Assembly (NCBI RefSeq): GCF_005765165.1 | Contig: NZ_VCIW01000003.1 | Location: forward strand, 1-64,000 | From: Paenibacillus antri | GTDB taxonomy: Bacteria > Bacillota > Bacilli > Paenibacillales > YIM-B00363 | Direction: 5' to 3' | Length of the DNA: 64,000 nucleotides | In this document: in pieces, positions 62,637 through 64,000 of the stretch | Layout of the letters: each line of letters opens with the position of its first letter | How positions within the stretch are numbered: position 1 is the stretch's first letter | Notes under the pieces: generated by a model | Told to the model about the DNA's origin: nothing | Databases searched by the model: none | The model's input: the letters and a program-made list of their open reading frames with translations, nothing else | Translations under genes and position numbers: made by a program

Positions 62637-63470
62637 TTGCTGCACATCGTCGTATGCGTAAAGCAAGTGCCCGACAGCCGTGAAATCCGCATCGATCCGA
62701 AGGACAATACGCTGATCCGCCAAGGCGTGCCCAGCATCGTCAACTTCTACGACCTGCACGGTCTCGAAGAAGCGCTGCGCATCAAAGACGAGCTCGGCGC
62801 GCGCGTCACGGTCGTGACGATGGGACCGCCCCCGGCGGAGAAGGGGCTTAAGGAATGTATCTCGCTCGGCGCGGACGAAGCGGTGCTCGTCACCGATCGC
62901 GGCTTCGCCGGGGCGGATACGCTGGCGACGTCGTACGTCGTCGCGAAGACGATCCGCAAGGTCGAGGAAACCTGGGGGCCGGTCGACCTCATCTTCTGCG
63001 GCAAGCAGACGCTCGACGGCGACACCGGTCAGGTCGGACCGGGCGTCGCCTGCCGGCTGGACACCGAGCAGCTGACGTACGTTTCCAAGGTCGTCGAGGT
63101 CGACGAACCGAGCCGTACGATTACGGTTCATCGCCATCTCGAAGACGGCGTCGAAGTGGTGCAAACCCGGATGCCGGCGCTCATCACCGCGCTCAAGGAG
63201 CTTAACAAGGTGCGCCGCGCGACGCTGCCGGGCATGCTCCGAGCCGCCCGGTATAAGCCTGTCGTCTGGACGACGGCGGATTTCCCCGATATCGAGCGGT
63301 CGAAGATCGGACTGAAGGGGTCGCCGACGATCGTCTCCAAGACGTGGGTGCCGGAAGCGCGCAAGGCGAATACGACGATGCTTCCGGCGGATACGCCGCA
63401 GCAAGCGGCGGAAGCGCTGGCCGACAAGCTGTGGGCGAGCGGGCTGCCCGAACGGCTCGGTTGGGCGTAA
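62637..63470 (+). CDS. etfB: electron transfer flavoprotein beta subunit (FixA/EtfB)
   Basis: The gene starts with TTG at 62637 behind AAGGATGAT; the product has 277 residues. It has the EtfB start IVVCVKQVPDSREIRIDP, the AMP-site region GADEAVLVTDRGFAGADTLATSYVVA and the signature MPALITALKELNKVRRATLPGMLRA. With EtfA it forms a heterodimer that carries electrons from acyl-CoA or other dehydrogenases to the quinone pool. The etfA start lies 24 bp downstream. Confidence 0.95.
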   Translation: MLHIVVCVKQVPDSREIRIDPKDNTLIRQGVPSIVNFYDLHGLEEALRIKDELGARVTVVTMGPPPAEKGLKECISLGADEAVLVTDRGFAGADTLATSYVVAKTIRKVEETWGPVDLIFCGKQTLDGDTGQVGPGVACRLDTEQLTYVSKVVEVDEPSRTITVHRHLEDGVEVVQTRMPALITALKELNKVRRATLPGMLRAARYKPVVWTTADFPDIERSKIGLKGSPTIVSKTWVPEARKANTTMLPADTPQQAAEALADKLWASGLPERLGWA

Positions 63471-63493
63471 CGGAGAAGGAGGGACGATAGCGA

Positions 63494-64000
63494 ATGAGCG
63501 AGAGGGATAAGGATACCGCCATGCCCGACTGGTCGGCGTATCGAGGCGTCTTGATTTTCGTCGAGCAGCGCGGCGGTCGAGCGAAGAGCGTCTCCTGGCA
63601 GCTGCTCGGCGAAGGGAAGAAGCTGGCCGACAAGCTGGAGGTGCCGCTGAAGGCAGTCGTCATCGGGCACGACGTCGAGCGGCTGGCGCAGGAAGCGGTC
63701 TGCTACGGCGCCGACACCGTCTACCTGTGCGACGCGCCCGAGCTGAAGGAGTACCGGACGCGCCCGTACAGCCGCGTGATGCTTCGCCTCATCGAAGACG
63801 CGAAGCCCGAGATCGTCTTGTTCGGCGCGACGGCGACGGGAAGGGACCTTGCGGGCGCGATCGCGACGCATCTGCCGACGGGGCTGACCGCGGACACGAC
63901 GGAACTGGACGTGGAGCCGCATCCGTCTCGGCTGCTGCTGGCGAGCCGGCCGGCGTTTTCCGAGAAGATGATGGCTACGATTCTATGCAAGCAGTACCGG
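63494..64000 (+). CDS. etfA: electron transfer flavoprotein alpha subunit, N-terminal part (cut by window end)
   Basis: From ATG 63494, preceded by GAGAAGGAGGG, the frame runs open for 169 codons to the window edge. The segment reads RGVLIFVEQRGGRAKSVSWQLLGEGKKLADKL, then VCYGADTVYLCDAPELKEYRTRPYSRVM and IVLFGATATGRDLAGAIATHLPTGLTADTTEL, with RPAFSEKMMATI near the edge. This is the N-domain of EtfA; the FAD-binding C-domain lies outside the window. Whether FixC/FixX-type genes follow cannot be seen. Confidence 0.93.
   Translation, partial: MSERDKDTAMPDWSAYRGVLIFVEQRGGRAKSVSWQLLGEGKKLADKLEVPLKAVVIGHDVERLAQEAVCYGADTVYLCDAPELKEYRTRPYSRVMLRLIEDAKPEIVLFGATATGRDLAGAIATHLPTGLTADTTELDVEPHPSRLLLASRPAFSEKMMATILCKQYR

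Overview
The window looks like chromosomal DNA of a GC-rich member of the Bacillota, most likely Paenibacillaceae (Paenibacillus or Cohnella type). The signs are a tyrosyl T-box leader, an AraR-type GntR/LacI repressor with its operators, a perfect CcpA cre match, a Mn-dependent DHH pyrophosphatase (PpaC), HelD, CBO0543-type membrane proteins and many AraC/LacI-controlled sugar loci, all with strong G/C preference at third codon positions. No rRNA, tRNA, CRISPR array, transposase or phage gene was found. The left edge cuts the last 52 codons of a 6-phosphogluconate dehydrogenase and the right edge cuts etfA.

Layout. 1-8.2 kb: gnd-uxaC, two CBO0543-like membrane proteins, a choline-sulfatase-like sulfatase followed by an MFS carrier, an RDD protein and a secreted NlpC/P60 hydrolase. 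8.4-15.6 kb: membrane GDPD, T-box-tyrS, oligoendopeptidase F, and an AraC regulator divergent from a PhyH dioxygenase. 15.6-21 kb: a divergent stand-alone IF-3-like protein, a DUF6157-MoxR-DUF58-DUF4129 operon, and an SRPBCC gene behind an operator-bearing promoter. 21-34 kb: a chemoreceptor; a LacI-Gfo/Idh/MocA-ThuA-Gfo/Idh/MocA locus; an MFS carrier, GH127, AraC and glycoamylase-like carbohydrate locus; uppP. 34-40.4 kb: YiiX-like hydrolase, MFS pump with an unusual winged-helix regulator, SpoVB-like flippase, MATE pump. 40.5-45.7 kb: araDBA with araR, each preceded by an AraR box. 45.8-50 kb: RNA methyltransferase, AbrB-type transporter, ppaC, divergent polysaccharide deacetylase. 50-59.4 kb: a fused CUT1-type permease and a LacI-controlled sugar-acid cluster. 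59.4-64 kb: helD, a 766-bp non-coding region, and etfBA.

How the parts work together. The most coherent unit is 51.9-59.3 kb. Lactonase-type amidohydrolase, split UxaA dehydratase, two SDR dehydrogenases, an RbsD/FucU mutarotase and an FAH-family hydrolase together fill every step of a non-phosphorylative 6-deoxyhexose (L-fucose/L-rhamnose type) route to pyruvate plus lactate. Two nearly identical 14-bp operators flank the LacI gene of this cluster. The ara locus is a classic AraR regulon, and the GH127 enzyme at 28.7 kb could supply it with L-arabinose.

The least explained parts are non-coding. They are a pair of ~190-bp intergenic elements (48.98-49.18 and 62.27-62.47 kb) with four short blocks in the same order, orientation and near-identical spacing, forming two concentric inverted repeats; a candidate ~107-nt small RNA whose promoter overlaps the helD promoter face to face; and two LacI genes whose helix-turn-helix is intact but has no ordinary start codon in the usual place.
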